The notes under the pieces: model-generated | What the model saw: only the letters and a program-made list of their open reading frames with translations | Told to the model about the DNA's origin: nothing | Database searches by the model: none | Origin: Candidatus Latescibacterota bacterium | GTDB lineage: Bacteria; JAAXHH01 | Reading direction: 5' to 3' | Assembly: GCA_022822725.1 (NCBI GenBank) | Contig: JAJEAN010000007.1 | Location: 1,685,045-1,749,044, forward strand | DNA: 64,000 bases | Program-made: the position numbers and the translations under genes | Shown: positions 52,998 through 61,809 of the stretch, piece by piece | Position numbering within the stretch: the first letter of the stretch is position 1 | Layout: every line of letters starts with the position of its first letter

Positions 52998-54575
52998 CTA
53001 CTGCGGTCGTCCCCCTCCGCTTTGCGCACGCATCTGGCGCATCTGCTGGATCAGGAACGTCCGTTGCCTTTCTTCGTCCTCGGCGAAGCCCGGATCCTCC
53101 TCCACCTGCTTGTCGAAGGCCGCCTTGATCTGGGGGTTCTGGAACATCCGCTCTTTCATCTGATCGAGATCCATGGCCATCATGCGTCCGCCGCCCATGC
53201 CGCCGCCGCCCATGCCGCCGCCCATGCCACCAGACCGGCCGCCGCCTTCATTCGCCGGCCGCGCGGCAGGTGCCTGGGACGCTTCGCCGGCCGAACCGCC
53301 CATGCCCGTCGGTCGGCCGCCGGTTCCTTCCTGCGCCGCCGGACGGGCGCCGGCTCCTTCCTGTGCCGCCGGTCGGCCGCCGGTTCCGCCACCTGTTTCG
53401 CTGGACCTGCCGCCCATGGCACCCGGTCCTCCGCCCATGCCCCCCGGTCCTCCGCCCATGCCTTCCGCGACGGGCGGGGTTTGTCCGGCGATGCGGACGG
53501 GCGCGCCGTTTCGGAGTCCCTCCTGTCCCACGGTGATGATGGAGTCGCCGTCGGACAGACCCGACAGCACTTCCACGTAATCCCCTTCCGCGATACCGAT
53601 TTCAAGGAGCCGCTTTTCAGCCGTGCCGTCCTGGAACAGAAAGGCGTAGGATCCCTCGGCCTCGGCCACCAGGGCCTTCTTCTCGACCTGCAGCACGTCT
53701 TCCTGGATCGCGATCACCAGGTTCACCGTGGTGAACATGCCTGGTCTCAGCGTGCCCATCCGGTCCCGGATTTCTACCGTGACCTTGACCGTGCCGCTCT
53801 CGGGATCCACGATTGGGCTGATCAGGGAAACCCGGCCCGTGTGGGTCTGGTCCGACCCTTCCACGTTGATGCGCACCGATTGTCCCGGCCGGACCTGACC
53901 GATGTCCTTTTCGGGCACGTAGATGCGGGCGAGCAGCGGATCGAGGTCCGCCGTACGGAATACCACGTCGTTTGCGTTTACCAGGTTGCCCACCTCGACC
54001 AGCCGCTCCGTGACAATGCCGGAGAAAGGACTGCGGATCGTGGCATACGCCAGTTGAAGCTTCGCCGACTCATACTGGGCCGCGGCGGCCTCGTACTGGA
54101 ACTTGGTCTGTTCGAATTCCTGGCTGCTGAGCAGCTCCTGCTCCAGCAGTTCCTGGGAACGGTTGTAGTTCGATTCCAGGCTGTTCATGTTCACTTCCCG
54201 CTCCCGGAGCGTCAGTTCCAGCGCGTCAGTGTCGAGCTGGGCCAGCGGCTGCCCTTCCGTCACACGGTCGCCCTCCTCGACCAGGATGGTCTTCACGAGC
54301 CCCTGCGTGCGGGAGACCACGTCCACGTGCCGCTCCGCCTCAAGCGACGTGTAGGTCAGCAGCGTCGCGGCGATATTGCCGCGGCCCACGGTCTTCACCT
54401 CGACCGGTATGGAAGCGCCGGTACGCGCCATGGCGCCCATACCGGGCCGGCCGCCTCGCTGATTCTGCGCCGCGTCTTCCGCTTCCTCTTCGCCGCCGCC
54501 GCAGGCGAGGGCGCCTGCCATCGCCAGCACAACCGGCCAGTACGCCAGTTTACATTTCCCAAGCCGCTTGAACAT
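52998..54575 (-). CDS. RND membrane-fusion lipoprotein with Gly/Met-rich C-terminal tail
   Basis: 525 aa from the ATG at 54575 (GGAGGAG 6 nt before; an upstream ATG at 54617 is less likely). The lipobox GALACGGG gives N-acyl Cys. HlyD/AcrA core: biotinyl-lipoyl half-motifs TQGLVKTILVEEGDRVTEGQ and IRSPFSGIVTERLVEVGNLV, a coiled-coil hairpin, and a beta-barrel (LRPGMFTTVNLV). An unusual tail of about 150 residues follows: GGPGGMGGGPGAMGG, three RPAAQEG/RPTGMGG repeats, GGMGGGMGGGGMGGGRMMAM, then a Met/Gln-rich helix. Met-rich tails in such adaptors can bind Cu/Ag, but that is conjecture. Confidence 0.92.
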   Translation of the reverse strand: MFKRLGKCKLAYWPVVLAMAGALACGGGEEEAEDAAQNQRGGRPGMGAMARTGASIPVEVKTVGRGNIAATLLTYTSLEAERHVDVVSRTQGLVKTILVEEGDRVTEGQPLAQLDTDALELTLREREVNMNSLESNYNRSQELLEQELLSSQEFEQTKFQYEAAAAQYESAKLQLAYATIRSPFSGIVTERLVEVGNLVNANDVVFRTADLDPLLARIYVPEKDIGQVRPGQSVRINVEGSDQTHTGRVSLISPIVDPESGTVKVTVEIRDRMGTLRPGMFTTVNLVIAIQEDVLQVEKKALVAEAEGSYAFLFQDGTAEKRLLEIGIAEGDYVEVLSGLSDGDSIITVGQEGLRNGAPVRIAGQTPPVAEGMGGGPGGMGGGPGAMGGRSSETGGGTGGRPAAQEGAGARPAAQEGTGGRPTGMGGSAGEASQAPAARPANEGGGRSGGMGGGMGGGGMGGGRMMAMDLDQMKERMFQNPQIKAAFDKQVEEDPGFAEDEERQRTFLIQQMRQMRAQSGGGRPQ

Positions 54576-54692
54576 GAACCACTCCTCCGATGGTAAGATC
54601 CTGCAATCCGGTCTCAAAGTCTTCCCGGCTGCCCCGCAGGTTTTTTTCCAGGACGCCCCTCAGGCTTACCCGGCGCCCCGCGGCCAGCCCCG

Positions 54693-55151
54693 TTACCTCC
54701 GACGGTATCCGCTTCGGAACCGTTCCTTGATCATGGTGAAGAAAATCGTCTGCTGTTCCGGGGTAAGCACTTCCTTGTGCGCCACGATGTAGTCGAAGAC
54801 GATGGCTTCCCGCTCCGCCTGAAGCGAATCCATCTGCGCCTTGACGCGGTCGACCTCTCCGCGGTCGGCGTCCGGCGCCATGAGCAGATCGTACAACTGG
54901 TCCCGTTTTTCACGGTAACCGTCCCGGAAGGGCGTCAGTTGATCTCCGAGTTCGGTCCGCATCTGCCTGACCTGCTCCACCTGGGTTTCGGTGAGACCCA
55001 GTCGTTCGGTGATGGACATCCTTCCCTCGCGCCGGGTCTCCCGGTCACGACGCTCGTCGTCGCCCCAGCGGTGGTATGCGCGCGTCGCCAGCGAAGCCAG
55101 GTTGATGACCGTCAACAGGACCACGCCCCATATGATCAGCTTCTTTTTCAT
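54693..55151 (-). CDS. Spy/CpxP-like periplasmic protein
   Basis: 152 aa. An N-terminal hydrophobic anchor (LIIWGVVLLTVINLASLAT, about 5-23) precedes an LTxxQ-type helical domain: LGLTETQVEQVRQMRTEL and VLTPEQQTIFF. Spy/CpxP/ZraP relatives are envelope chaperones or metal sensors with the same two LT-x-x-Q repeats. Its ATG overlaps the anti-sigma stop by 4 bp. It probably monitors envelope state for the sigma/anti-sigma pair; this is inferred from position. Confidence 0.85.
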   Translation of the reverse strand: MKKKLIIWGVVLLTVINLASLATRAYHRWGDDERRDRETRREGRMSITERLGLTETQVEQVRQMRTELGDQLTPFRDGYREKRDQLYDLLMAPDADRGEVDRVKAQMDSLQAEREAIVFDYIVAHKEVLTPEQQTIFFTMIKERFRSGYRRR

Positions 55152-55642
55152 CTTCCGGACTCGTCCCCGGTTTCGACCCAGTCCAGCAGCAGGAATTCCT
55201 GTTCTAACGGCTCGGACGAGATTTCCTGCAGGTCATTGGCAAAAGAGTAGACCAGTACGCCGCTTTGCACGGGTAACGGTTCGGTCCCTGCCATTTCTCC
55301 GTTGTTGCCGCTGCCGAGATAGGCCCCGATCAGGATGCCGGCGGCCAGCGTAACGGCCATCAGTGCCGGACGGGCGAGCCAGGCGATCCGTGTACCCACC
55401 GTCGGACCGGGTTCGACGACGTTCTCGCCCCGAAGCGCCGCCTCGAAACGCGCACGCAGCCGCAGGGTGGGAACGGTCACGTTCAGCAGGGCGTCCGAAT
55501 GCCAGGCCTGCCGCAGCGCGTCAACCCGCTCACGGTATTGCGGGTGGGTACGCAGGTATTCTTCGCACAGGGCCCTTTCTTCCGGCGGAAGATCTCCGTC
55601 AATATATCGAATGAGCCGATGCTCGAGATACCGTTGATTCAT
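55148..55642 (-). CDS. Anti-sigma-factor-like membrane protein (no zinc-finger Cys)
   Basis: 164 aa from the ATG at 55642 (MNQRYLEHRLIRYIDGDLPP); a frame from 55714 adds 24 residues. The N-terminal helices (GDLPPEERALCEEYLRTHP) match the anti-sigma domain opening, but the H-x3-C-x2-C zinc motif is absent. One TM (ALMAVTLAAGILIGAYLG, about 92-109) separates it from a periplasmic tail. It follows the ECF sigma gene and precedes the Spy-like gene, the normal place for a cognate anti-sigma. The sigma-binding role is inferred. Confidence 0.8.
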   Translation of the reverse strand: MNQRYLEHRLIRYIDGDLPPEERALCEEYLRTHPQYRERVDALRQAWHSDALLNVTVPTLRLRARFEAALRGENVVEPGPTVGTRIAWLARPALMAVTLAAGILIGAYLGSGNNGEMAGTEPLPVQSGVLVYSFANDLQEISSEPLEQEFLLLDWVETGDESGR

Positions 55643-55723
55643 GGTGGTCGCCCGCTTGTCGATGGTCTTGTGGGTCCTGGGGACGGTGCGATCGCTTGCG
55701 CTGACTGACTCCATCTGTACGCT

Positions 55724-55797
55724 TAGACAACCCGCTCGCCCGATCCATTCGTTTTTTGTGTAGACAACCCGCTCGCCCGATCCATTCGTTTTTTGTG
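55724..55797. repeat. 37-bp perfect tandem duplication between sigma and anti-sigma genes
   Basis: Two identical 37-bp units start at 55724 and 55761 (TAGACAACCCGCTCGCCCGA..., ending TTTTTTGTG). It lies in the 239-bp spacer. The T-run in each unit is read as A-run in the operon direction. The same period as the repeat at 14924, with a different sequence. Confidence 0.9.
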
Positions 55798-55881
55798 CAA
55801 CTCGATGTGTCAGGGCCGGCCTGCACGTTTACGGTGACGCCGGTACCAACACATTGACGGTACCAGCATATTGCAGACCAA

Positions 55882-56472
55882 TCACAAATCGCCCAGGTGC
55901 GGCCGCAGGCGCCTGGCGAGATTGGTCTTGGCCCGGTGCAGCAGGGATTCCACCGCGGAGGGCGTACAATCCATTGCTTCCGCGATGGCCTTGTAGGACA
56001 TGCGCTCGAAATGGGAGAGGATCAGGGCCGTACGCTGGCGCTCGGGGAGCGCGTCGATGGCCTTCCCGACGATACGCTCCCGGTCGGTCTGCTGAAGGTC
56101 GTCCTCGACGCCGCCGCTCCGGGCTACGGGCCATGTCGCCTCGTCGACACCCTCGTTCCAGAAGTCCAGGGCCAGCCACTGCAGCCGGCGTTTTCGGCGG
56201 CGGACGTTGAGGCACTGGTTCACCGCGATACGGTAAAGCCATGTGCCCGGGTCGGCGTCACCCCGGAACCGGTCGTACGCCTGCATGGCCCGGACGAAGA
56301 CGTCCTGGGTGATGTCCTCTGCCTCCTGCGGGTTCCCCATGAGCCGAAAACAGGTCTGGTAGACCCGTCCGTGCCACGCGTCGAAGAGCCTTCGAAAGAC
56401 CTCCTGCCGGACTTCCGGCGTATCATCCCGGCCCGGCCCGGATCGTTGGTTTTCGGCCACGGTCAACGGCAC
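55882..56472 (-). CDS. ECF-type RNA polymerase sigma factor
   Basis: 196 aa, sigma-70 regions 2 and 4 only. Region 2: FRLMGNPQEAEDITQDVFVRAM then TWLYRIAVNQCLN. Region 4: LPERQRTALILSHFERMSYKAIAEAM followed by ESLLHRAKTNLARRL. A variable linker holds an acidic insertion (GGVEDDLQQTDRE). First gene of the putative autoregulated unit sigma, anti-sigma, Spy-like, MFP, RND, RND on the minus strand. A TGTAAC motif on the minus strand near 56532 could be the -35 of its own promoter. The 298-bp region to the plus-strand dioxygenase holds no gene. Confidence 0.95.
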   Translation of the reverse strand: MPLTVAENQRSGPGRDDTPEVRQEVFRRLFDAWHGRVYQTCFRLMGNPQEAEDITQDVFVRAMQAYDRFRGDADPGTWLYRIAVNQCLNVRRRKRRLQWLALDFWNEGVDEATWPVARSGGVEDDLQQTDRERIVGKAIDALPERQRTALILSHFERMSYKAIAEAMDCTPSAVESLLHRAKTNLARRLRPHLGDL

Positions 56473-56770
56473 CTTTCAGTCAATGCGGCGGATCGGGCAT
56501 GACGCGGGCACCGCCAATAAAAACACCGGTTACATTTCTTTGGAACCGCTATGAAAAACGCGGACCTTCTTCCCTTGCGCACGGTCTGAACGGCCGCTAT
56601 AATTAAGACCGTCGGACGACATTAGCCGACTACATTATTGAATCGCATAAAGTCGATCCCGGTTCCATCCAGAATATACCGCTTTCGCGCCGATTTCTTG
56701 TCTATAAGTTGACGCGACCCGAACGCAGACGACCCGCCAGGGCCCTGCCAAAGGCGACAGGGAGGTTGAA

Positions 56771-57742
56771 ATGTCACCCATTACAAGCGAACAGATGGCC
56801 TTCTTCGAAGACCAGGGTTACCTGATGGTGCGGGGCCTGCTGGACCCGGAGGAAGTGCTCGAGCCCGTGATCGAGGAATACGGGACCGTACTCGATCGGC
56901 TCGCGGACGAGCTTTTCCTGACAGGCAAAATCGAATCCAGATACGAAGACCTGCCTTTCGGCGAACGCATCACGAAAGTCTGGGGGGAAAGCGGCAAAGT
57001 CCACGCGCAGTATTTCGACTTCACGCTGCCCCAGGGCAATATCCAGGAAGACACGCCGTTCTGGTGCGGTCCCGCGGTGTTCGACGTCCTGACCAACCCG
57101 CGGCTGCTCGATGCCGTGGAGTGCTTCATCGGTCCGGAGGTCTACTCCAACCCGGTCCAGCACGTACGCATCAAGCTGCCCGAGCACCTGACGCCGGTCA
57201 ACCCCGCCACGGGACGCATCCAGCTCGGCATTTCGCCGTGGCACCAGGACAACGGCGTCGTCACGAAAGAGGCCGACGACACCGACATGTTGACGGTCTG
57301 GTTCTCGCTCAAGGAAGCCACGATCGAACAGGGATGCCTGGCCGTCATTCCCGAAAGCCACCGCGACGGCCTGCTCCATCACTGCCCCGATATCTGGGGT
57401 CTCGAAATCCCTGAGAAAGTGAAGGACCGGTCCACCGCCGTACCCATGCCGACGCAGCCCGGCGACGTCCTGTTCCTGCACAAGCACACCTGCCACTCGT
57501 CGCTGCCGAACAAGAGCAACGAGATCCGGTGGAGCTACGACCTGCGCTACAACCCCATCGGCCAGGCCTCCGGGCGGGGCGCCTTCCCCGGATTCGTGGC
57601 CCGCAGCCGGACCAACCCGGAACGGGTCCTGACCGATCCCGTGGTGTGGAACGAGATGTGGTTGCAAGCCCGCGAAATCCTCGCGGGACAGCCCAACCCT
57701 TCCTTCAACCGGTGGAGCAGGGACCACGAGCTCTGCGCGTAG
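56771..57742 (+). CDS. Phytanoyl-CoA dioxygenase (PhyH) family protein
   Basis: 323 aa, from an ATG with GGGAGG upstream. PhyH marks: FFEDQGYLMVRGLLDPEEV, the H-x-D in SPWHQDNGVVTKEADDTD, EQGCLAVIPESHRDGL, and the distal HKHTCHSSLPNKSNEIRW with 2OG Arg. It is the longest of the three here and the most typical of large PhyH expansions in marine or sponge-associated uncultured bacteria. Substrate unknown. Converges with a TIM-barrel gene. Confidence 0.92.
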   Translation: MSPITSEQMAFFEDQGYLMVRGLLDPEEVLEPVIEEYGTVLDRLADELFLTGKIESRYEDLPFGERITKVWGESGKVHAQYFDFTLPQGNIQEDTPFWCGPAVFDVLTNPRLLDAVECFIGPEVYSNPVQHVRIKLPEHLTPVNPATGRIQLGISPWHQDNGVVTKEADDTDMLTVWFSLKEATIEQGCLAVIPESHRDGLLHHCPDIWGLEIPEKVKDRSTAVPMPTQPGDVLFLHKHTCHSSLPNKSNEIRWSYDLRYNPIGQASGRGAFPGFVARSRTNPERVLTDPVVWNEMWLQAREILAGQPNPSFNRWSRDHELCA

Positions 57743-57760
57743 GAGCGGCCCGCGGCCGGT

Positions 57761-57822
57761 TGCGCATGATGCCGGCAGAGCGTGGGCGTTTGCGCATGAT
57801 GCCGGCAACGCATGATGCCGGT
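57761..57822. repeat. Tandem repeat CGCATGATGCCGG downstream of a PhyH gene
   Basis: TGCGCATGATGCCGGCA occurs at 57761 and 57791, and CGCATGATGCCGGT again at 57809. GGCCCGCGGCCGGT also occurs on both sides (near 57748 and 57862). It fills the gap between two convergent gene ends. Confidence 0.8.
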
Positions 57823-57872
57823 TGCGCGCGGCGTACCTGCCTGTCGAAAGCCGGGAGGTGGCCCGCGGCCGG

Positions 57873-58727
57873 TCACTCGAACCGTACGCACGCCCTCTCG
57901 GCTGATTCCACCAGGAACTGCCTCACCTCCTCCACCTGTCCATAGTCGGCCAGGTGCTCGATGACCACGCACGTCCATTCAGGCAGGGATGCCGTACGGC
58001 GCAACAGGCGCTCGTAGTCCAGTACGCCCTGACCGGCGGGCCGTTCCTCGAGGTGCACGATGAGCGGCACGTCCCGGGCCGCCGCGTCCTTGGCGTGGAC
58101 GTTCACGATGCGGTTTCCCAGGCGGTCGAAGGCGTCGTCCACGAAAGCGCCGGAATCGAACAGGGACAGGGGATCCAGGATGTTGGCCGGATCAAGGTTG
58201 ATTCCGACGCCGAGAGGACCGGATTCCGAGATCATGGCCTCCGCCCGGGCCACCGTGGACAGGATCGTCATCAGGGACATCTCCGGCGCGATGGATACGC
58301 CGTGGTCCGCGGCAAAGGGCGCGACCTCCCGCAACGCCGCGACTAGACGCGCCAGCGCTTCTTCGCCGTGATTCTCCGGGTGGGGATACCAGGCGTTCGC
58401 CGGGTGCATGCCGCCGGCCTCGGTAAGCAGTACCCGGCAGCCGAGTGCCGCCGCCAGGGGCACGCGTTCGCGAAGGGCCTGGAGATGGGCCGCGGACTTC
58501 CCCCGGTCAGGCCGGACGAGCGGCGTGCCCACGCTCCAGACCTGGCCGATGGAGACGCCTTCCCCCTCAAGGACCTCGCGGACCGCGCGGCAGGCGTTCG
58601 CATCGACCGGTACGGCCGGTTCCAGGTCCACGCCCACGACGGAGAAACCCAGCTCCCTGACCCAGCATGCGGTACCCTTCGTAATTCGGTCGAGGGGCGG
58701 GACGAAACTATCCAGGCAAAGTCTCAT
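57873..58727 (-). CDS. Sugar phosphate isomerase/epimerase-like TIM-barrel protein
   Basis: 284 aa, AP_endonuc_2 (xylose isomerase-like) fold. The metal-site pattern is seen as VLLTEAGGM, SIAPEMSL (Glu), GVGINLDPANIL (Asp), IVNVHAKDA (His/Lys/Asp) and VIEHLADYG (Glu). MRLCLDSFVPP at the start is usual. Substrate not deducible; members act on keto/aldo sugars, inositols or hydroxypyruvate. Common near PhyH and sulfatase genes in environmental Planctomycetes- and Latescibacterota-like genomes. Confidence 0.85.
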   Translation of the reverse strand: MRLCLDSFVPPLDRITKGTACWVRELGFSVVGVDLEPAVPVDANACRAVREVLEGEGVSIGQVWSVGTPLVRPDRGKSAAHLQALRERVPLAAALGCRVLLTEAGGMHPANAWYPHPENHGEEALARLVAALREVAPFAADHGVSIAPEMSLMTILSTVARAEAMISESGPLGVGINLDPANILDPLSLFDSGAFVDDAFDRLGNRIVNVHAKDAAARDVPLIVHLEERPAGQGVLDYERLLRRTASLPEWTCVVIEHLADYGQVEEVRQFLVESAERACVRFE

Positions 58728-58916
58728 AAGGGACGGTGAATATTGAATTAACGCTGGTCGTTTAAGTCAGTTGCGCGGACCTTTGGATACTGGTTCGCTA
58801 AGGATTTGACACTTTGTACGTTTCATTTCATTATATAGGTATATTGAACGGAAGCAATGATATCAAGGTGCCGGTTTCTATCCTGCACGAAGGCACGCAC
58901 AATGGAAGGCATGGCG

Positions 58917-59549
58917 ATGAGCAGCAGGGACTTTTTTGACCGCGTCGCCCCGGACTGGGACGAAATGCGCGAAGGATATTACTCCGATGACGTCCGGGTG
59001 AGCGCCCTGGCGGCCGCGGCGGTCGAAGCGGGCAAAGTCGCCGCCGACATCGGCGCCGGTACGGGGTTTATTTCGCAGGGCCTGATCGAGAACGGGCTGC
59101 GGGTGATCGCCGTCGATCAGTCCGAAGCCATCCTGAATGAAATGAAGTCGAAATTCACCGGGCACCCTGCGATCGACTACCGCGTCGGCAATGCCGAGGA
59201 TATCCCGATTCCCGATGAGGCGGTCGACTACGCCTTCGCCAACATGTGTCTTCATCACGTTGAATCCCCGCGGGACGCCGTCCGGGAGATGGCGAGAATC
59301 CTGAAACCGGGAGGGAAACTGGTGATCACGGACGCGGACGAGCACGAATTCGAGTTCCTGCGCGAAGAGCACCACGACCGCTGGCTGGGTTTCAAGCATA
59401 CCGATATCAGGACCTGGTTCGAGGCCGCGGGACTGCGGGACGTCCGCGTGGACGACGCAGGCACCTGCTGCGAAGTGCAGTCGACCTGCTGCGACGACTT
59501 CGCCCGCATCGGGATATTCGTGGCGTCGGGGCAGAAAAGCACGGCGTGA
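58917..59549 (+). CDS. Class I SAM-dependent methyltransferase
   Basis: 210 aa from the ATG at 58917 with GGAAGG upstream; in-frame starts at 58857, 58902 and 58911 are possible. Methyltransf_11 type: motif I ADIGAGTGFISQGL, acidic loop VIAVDQSE, motif II-like AVDYAFANMCLHHV, and LKPGGKLVITDADEHEFEFL. The C-terminus has a CCEVQSTCCDD Cys-rich turn. Such enzymes are sometimes arsenite or small-molecule methyltransferases, but nothing decides here. The stop sits in a 19-bp tandem duplication. Confidence 0.9.
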   Translation: MSSRDFFDRVAPDWDEMREGYYSDDVRVSALAAAAVEAGKVAADIGAGTGFISQGLIENGLRVIAVDQSEAILNEMKSKFTGHPAIDYRVGNAEDIPIPDEAVDYAFANMCLHHVESPRDAVREMARILKPGGKLVITDADEHEFEFLREEHHDRWLGFKHTDIRTWFEAAGLRDVRVDDAGTCCEVQSTCCDDFARIGIFVASGQKSTA

Positions 59550-59590
59550 CCGTCGCCGCATGGCGTGACCGTCGCCGCATGGCGTAGCCG
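59543..59590. repeat. 19-bp tandem duplication spanning the methyltransferase stop
   Basis: GGCGTGACCGTCGCCGCAT at 59543 and again at 59562, then a partial third (GGCGTAGCCGG). The first copy contains the TGA stop, so the gene end was duplicated outward. Confidence 0.9.
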
Positions 59591-59674
59591 GTACTACAAA
59601 TTATCTCTCGTCGCCATGCATTATCACTCTTCGGTTGTTTTACTGTCCGCTGAACACGTTTGACCGGAACGTAT

Positions 59675-61525
59675 ATGCATCCCGCCACCGAACACATTCC
59701 CGTCTCCATCTGTCCCGACCACAGGGCGCTTTCGCGTACCGTCGCCGCGGAGATCGTCGCGTACGCGCAGGCGCGCGCCGAGACGGGGAAGATGGCCGTG
59801 CTGGGCCTCTGCACGGGTTCCACGCCCATCGACGTGTACGGGGAACTCATCGCGCTTCACCGCGGCGGCGTCAGTTTCGAGAACTTCGTCACCTTCAACC
59901 TCGACGAGTACTACCCCATGTCGCGGCGGTCGACCCAGAGCTACCACCGCTACATGCACGAGTATCTCTTCGACCACGTCGACATACCCGCGGACCAGGT
60001 ACACGTCCCCCTGGGCGACCTGGCCCCCGAGGAGATCGAGGACCACTGCGCCTGGTACGAGGAGCGGATCCGGTCCGTGGGCGGCATCGGCATCCAGCTC
60101 CTGGGCATCGGGCGCACCGGCCATATCGGATTCAACGAGCCGGGCTCCCTGCCGAATACCCGCACCCGGCTGATCCGGCTGGACGAGAGCACGCGCAAGG
60201 ACGCCGCTTCCGATTTCTTCGGCGAGGACAACGTGCCCATCGAGGCGGTGACCATGGGCGTGGGTACCATCCTCGACGCGGAACGCATCATCCTCATGGC
60301 CACGGGCGAGCACAAGGCGCCCATCATCCGCCAGGCGGTGGAGGGCGAGGTCAGCCCCCTCGTGGCGGCCAGTTACCTCCAGAACCACCCGAACACGACG
60401 GTCTTCATCGATCCACCCGCGTCCAGCGAGCTGACCCGGGTGAAACGGCCCTGGCTGAACAACCACGCGGTGGAATGGACCGACCAGCTTTCGCAGCGGG
60501 CCGTGCTCTGGCTTTGCGAGCAGGCGGAGAAGCCGGTGCTGCACCTGCAGAGAAGGGATTACAACGCCCACGACCTCTACTCCCTGGTGGACACGGTCCC
60601 GTCGGTCGACGAGCTGAACCGGAAGACCTTCGACGCGGTCCGTTCCAAGATCTACGGACGCGAGGACTTCTTTACCAACAAGCGGTGCGTCTGCTTCTCA
60701 CCCCATCCGGACGACGACGTCATCTCCATGGGCGGCACGCTCTACCGGTTGTCCGGCGCCGGCAACGACATCACCATCGCCTACATGACCAGCGGCAATA
60801 TCGCCGTCTTCGACGAGGACGTGAAACGGCTCATCGACTTCATCGGACTGACCTTCCGGGACCTGGGATGCACCCTCTCGAAGTTCGACAGTATCGTGGA
60901 AAAGGTGCGGTCCTTCATCGAGACGAAACAGGCCGGCCAGGTGGACATCCCCGAAGTGCAGGTCATCAAGACCAACATCCGCCGGTCCGAAGCCATCGCG
61001 GCGGCGTCGACGCTCGACATCCCCCCGGAAAAGACCCGGTTCCTGGACCTGCCGTTCTACAAGACCGGGCAGGTGAAAAAGCTTCCCGTCGGCGAAGAAG
61101 ACGTGGGTATCGTCCTCGATCTGCTGAACGACATCCGTCCCGAAGTCGTCTTCGTCGCCGGAGACCTGTCCGATCCCCACGGCACCCATCGCATGTGCAA
61201 GGAGGTCATCGACCAGGCCCTCGCCGTCTACGACCGGACGGACCCGGACGTGTGGCTCTACCGGGGCGCCTGGCAGGAATGGGAAGTGGACGAGGCCGAC
61301 GTGTTCATTCCCCTTTCCTACGAAGACCTCCAGCGCAAGATCCAGGCCATCTTCCGCCACGAATCCCAGAAGGACACCGCCATGTTCCCCGGTGCGTATG
61401 ACGACCGGGAATTCTGGGAGCGGGTGCAGGACCGCAACACCCACACGGCCCGGCGTCTCGACAAGCTGGGTTTCCCCCAGTACTACGCCATGGAAGCCTT
61501 CGTCCTCGAGCGCGGCGGGGGTTGA
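59675..61525 (+). CDS. nagB: Glucosamine-6-phosphate deaminase (NagB)/PIG-L deacetylase fusion
   Basis: 616 aa from the ATG at 59675. The N-terminal NagB half (about 1-260) has LCTGSTPIDVY, TFNLDEYYPM, GIGRTGHIGFNEPGS and the active-site His/Glu region. The C-terminal PIG-L/LmbE half (about 345-600) has FSPHPDDDVISMGG (zinc H-P-D-D) and SDPHGTHRMC. One chain could deacetylate GlcNAc derivatives and deaminate glucosamine-6-P. Fusions of this kind are known mainly from Bacteroidetes and relatives, so they support an FCB-type host. The gene ends in a 22-bp repeat array. Confidence 0.93.
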   Translation: MHPATEHIPVSICPDHRALSRTVAAEIVAYAQARAETGKMAVLGLCTGSTPIDVYGELIALHRGGVSFENFVTFNLDEYYPMSRRSTQSYHRYMHEYLFDHVDIPADQVHVPLGDLAPEEIEDHCAWYEERIRSVGGIGIQLLGIGRTGHIGFNEPGSLPNTRTRLIRLDESTRKDAASDFFGEDNVPIEAVTMGVGTILDAERIILMATGEHKAPIIRQAVEGEVSPLVAASYLQNHPNTTVFIDPPASSELTRVKRPWLNNHAVEWTDQLSQRAVLWLCEQAEKPVLHLQRRDYNAHDLYSLVDTVPSVDELNRKTFDAVRSKIYGREDFFTNKRCVCFSPHPDDDVISMGGTLYRLSGAGNDITIAYMTSGNIAVFDEDVKRLIDFIGLTFRDLGCTLSKFDSIVEKVRSFIETKQAGQVDIPEVQVIKTNIRRSEAIAAASTLDIPPEKTRFLDLPFYKTGQVKKLPVGEEDVGIVLDLLNDIRPEVVFVAGDLSDPHGTHRMCKEVIDQALAVYDRTDPDVWLYRGAWQEWEVDEADVFIPLSYEDLQRKIQAIFRHESQKDTAMFPGAYDDREFWERVQDRNTHTARRLDKLGFPQYYAMEAFVLERGGG

Positions 61526-61603
61526 TGAGCCCGGTGGTGGGGGTTTACGAACCCGGTGGTGGGGGTTGATGAGCCCGGTGGCGGGGTTGATGAGCCCGGT
61601 GGC
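61517..61603. repeat. 22-bp tandem array at the nagB-fusion stop
   Basis: Four units GGGGGTTGATGAGCCCGGTG(G)T-like begin at 61517, 61539, 61561 and 61583 (last one 21 bp). The first contains the TGA stop. Confidence 0.9.
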
Positions 61604-61809
61604 GCGAGCGAGGTGTTCCCGGTGCTTCCGGCCGGCCGCGGACTCCCGCCGAATCTCTTGAAAAGCAGTTGCTCTCCCGAACTTCATCCCATTATATTGG
61701 CCTGCCTGCTTGACGGCGCCTGACCGGAGTCGCGACGGCTTCCGACCAGGCGCGGCGTCCTGTGGAAATCGATACATCGACCGGGATTCCCGGACCAGCG
61801 GAGGCACAT

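Noticed and set aside
52110-54596. 828-codon plus-strand frame over the RND and fusion-protein genes
   Set aside because: Composition full of Ser, Arg and His without fold pattern; both minus-strand genes are clear families.
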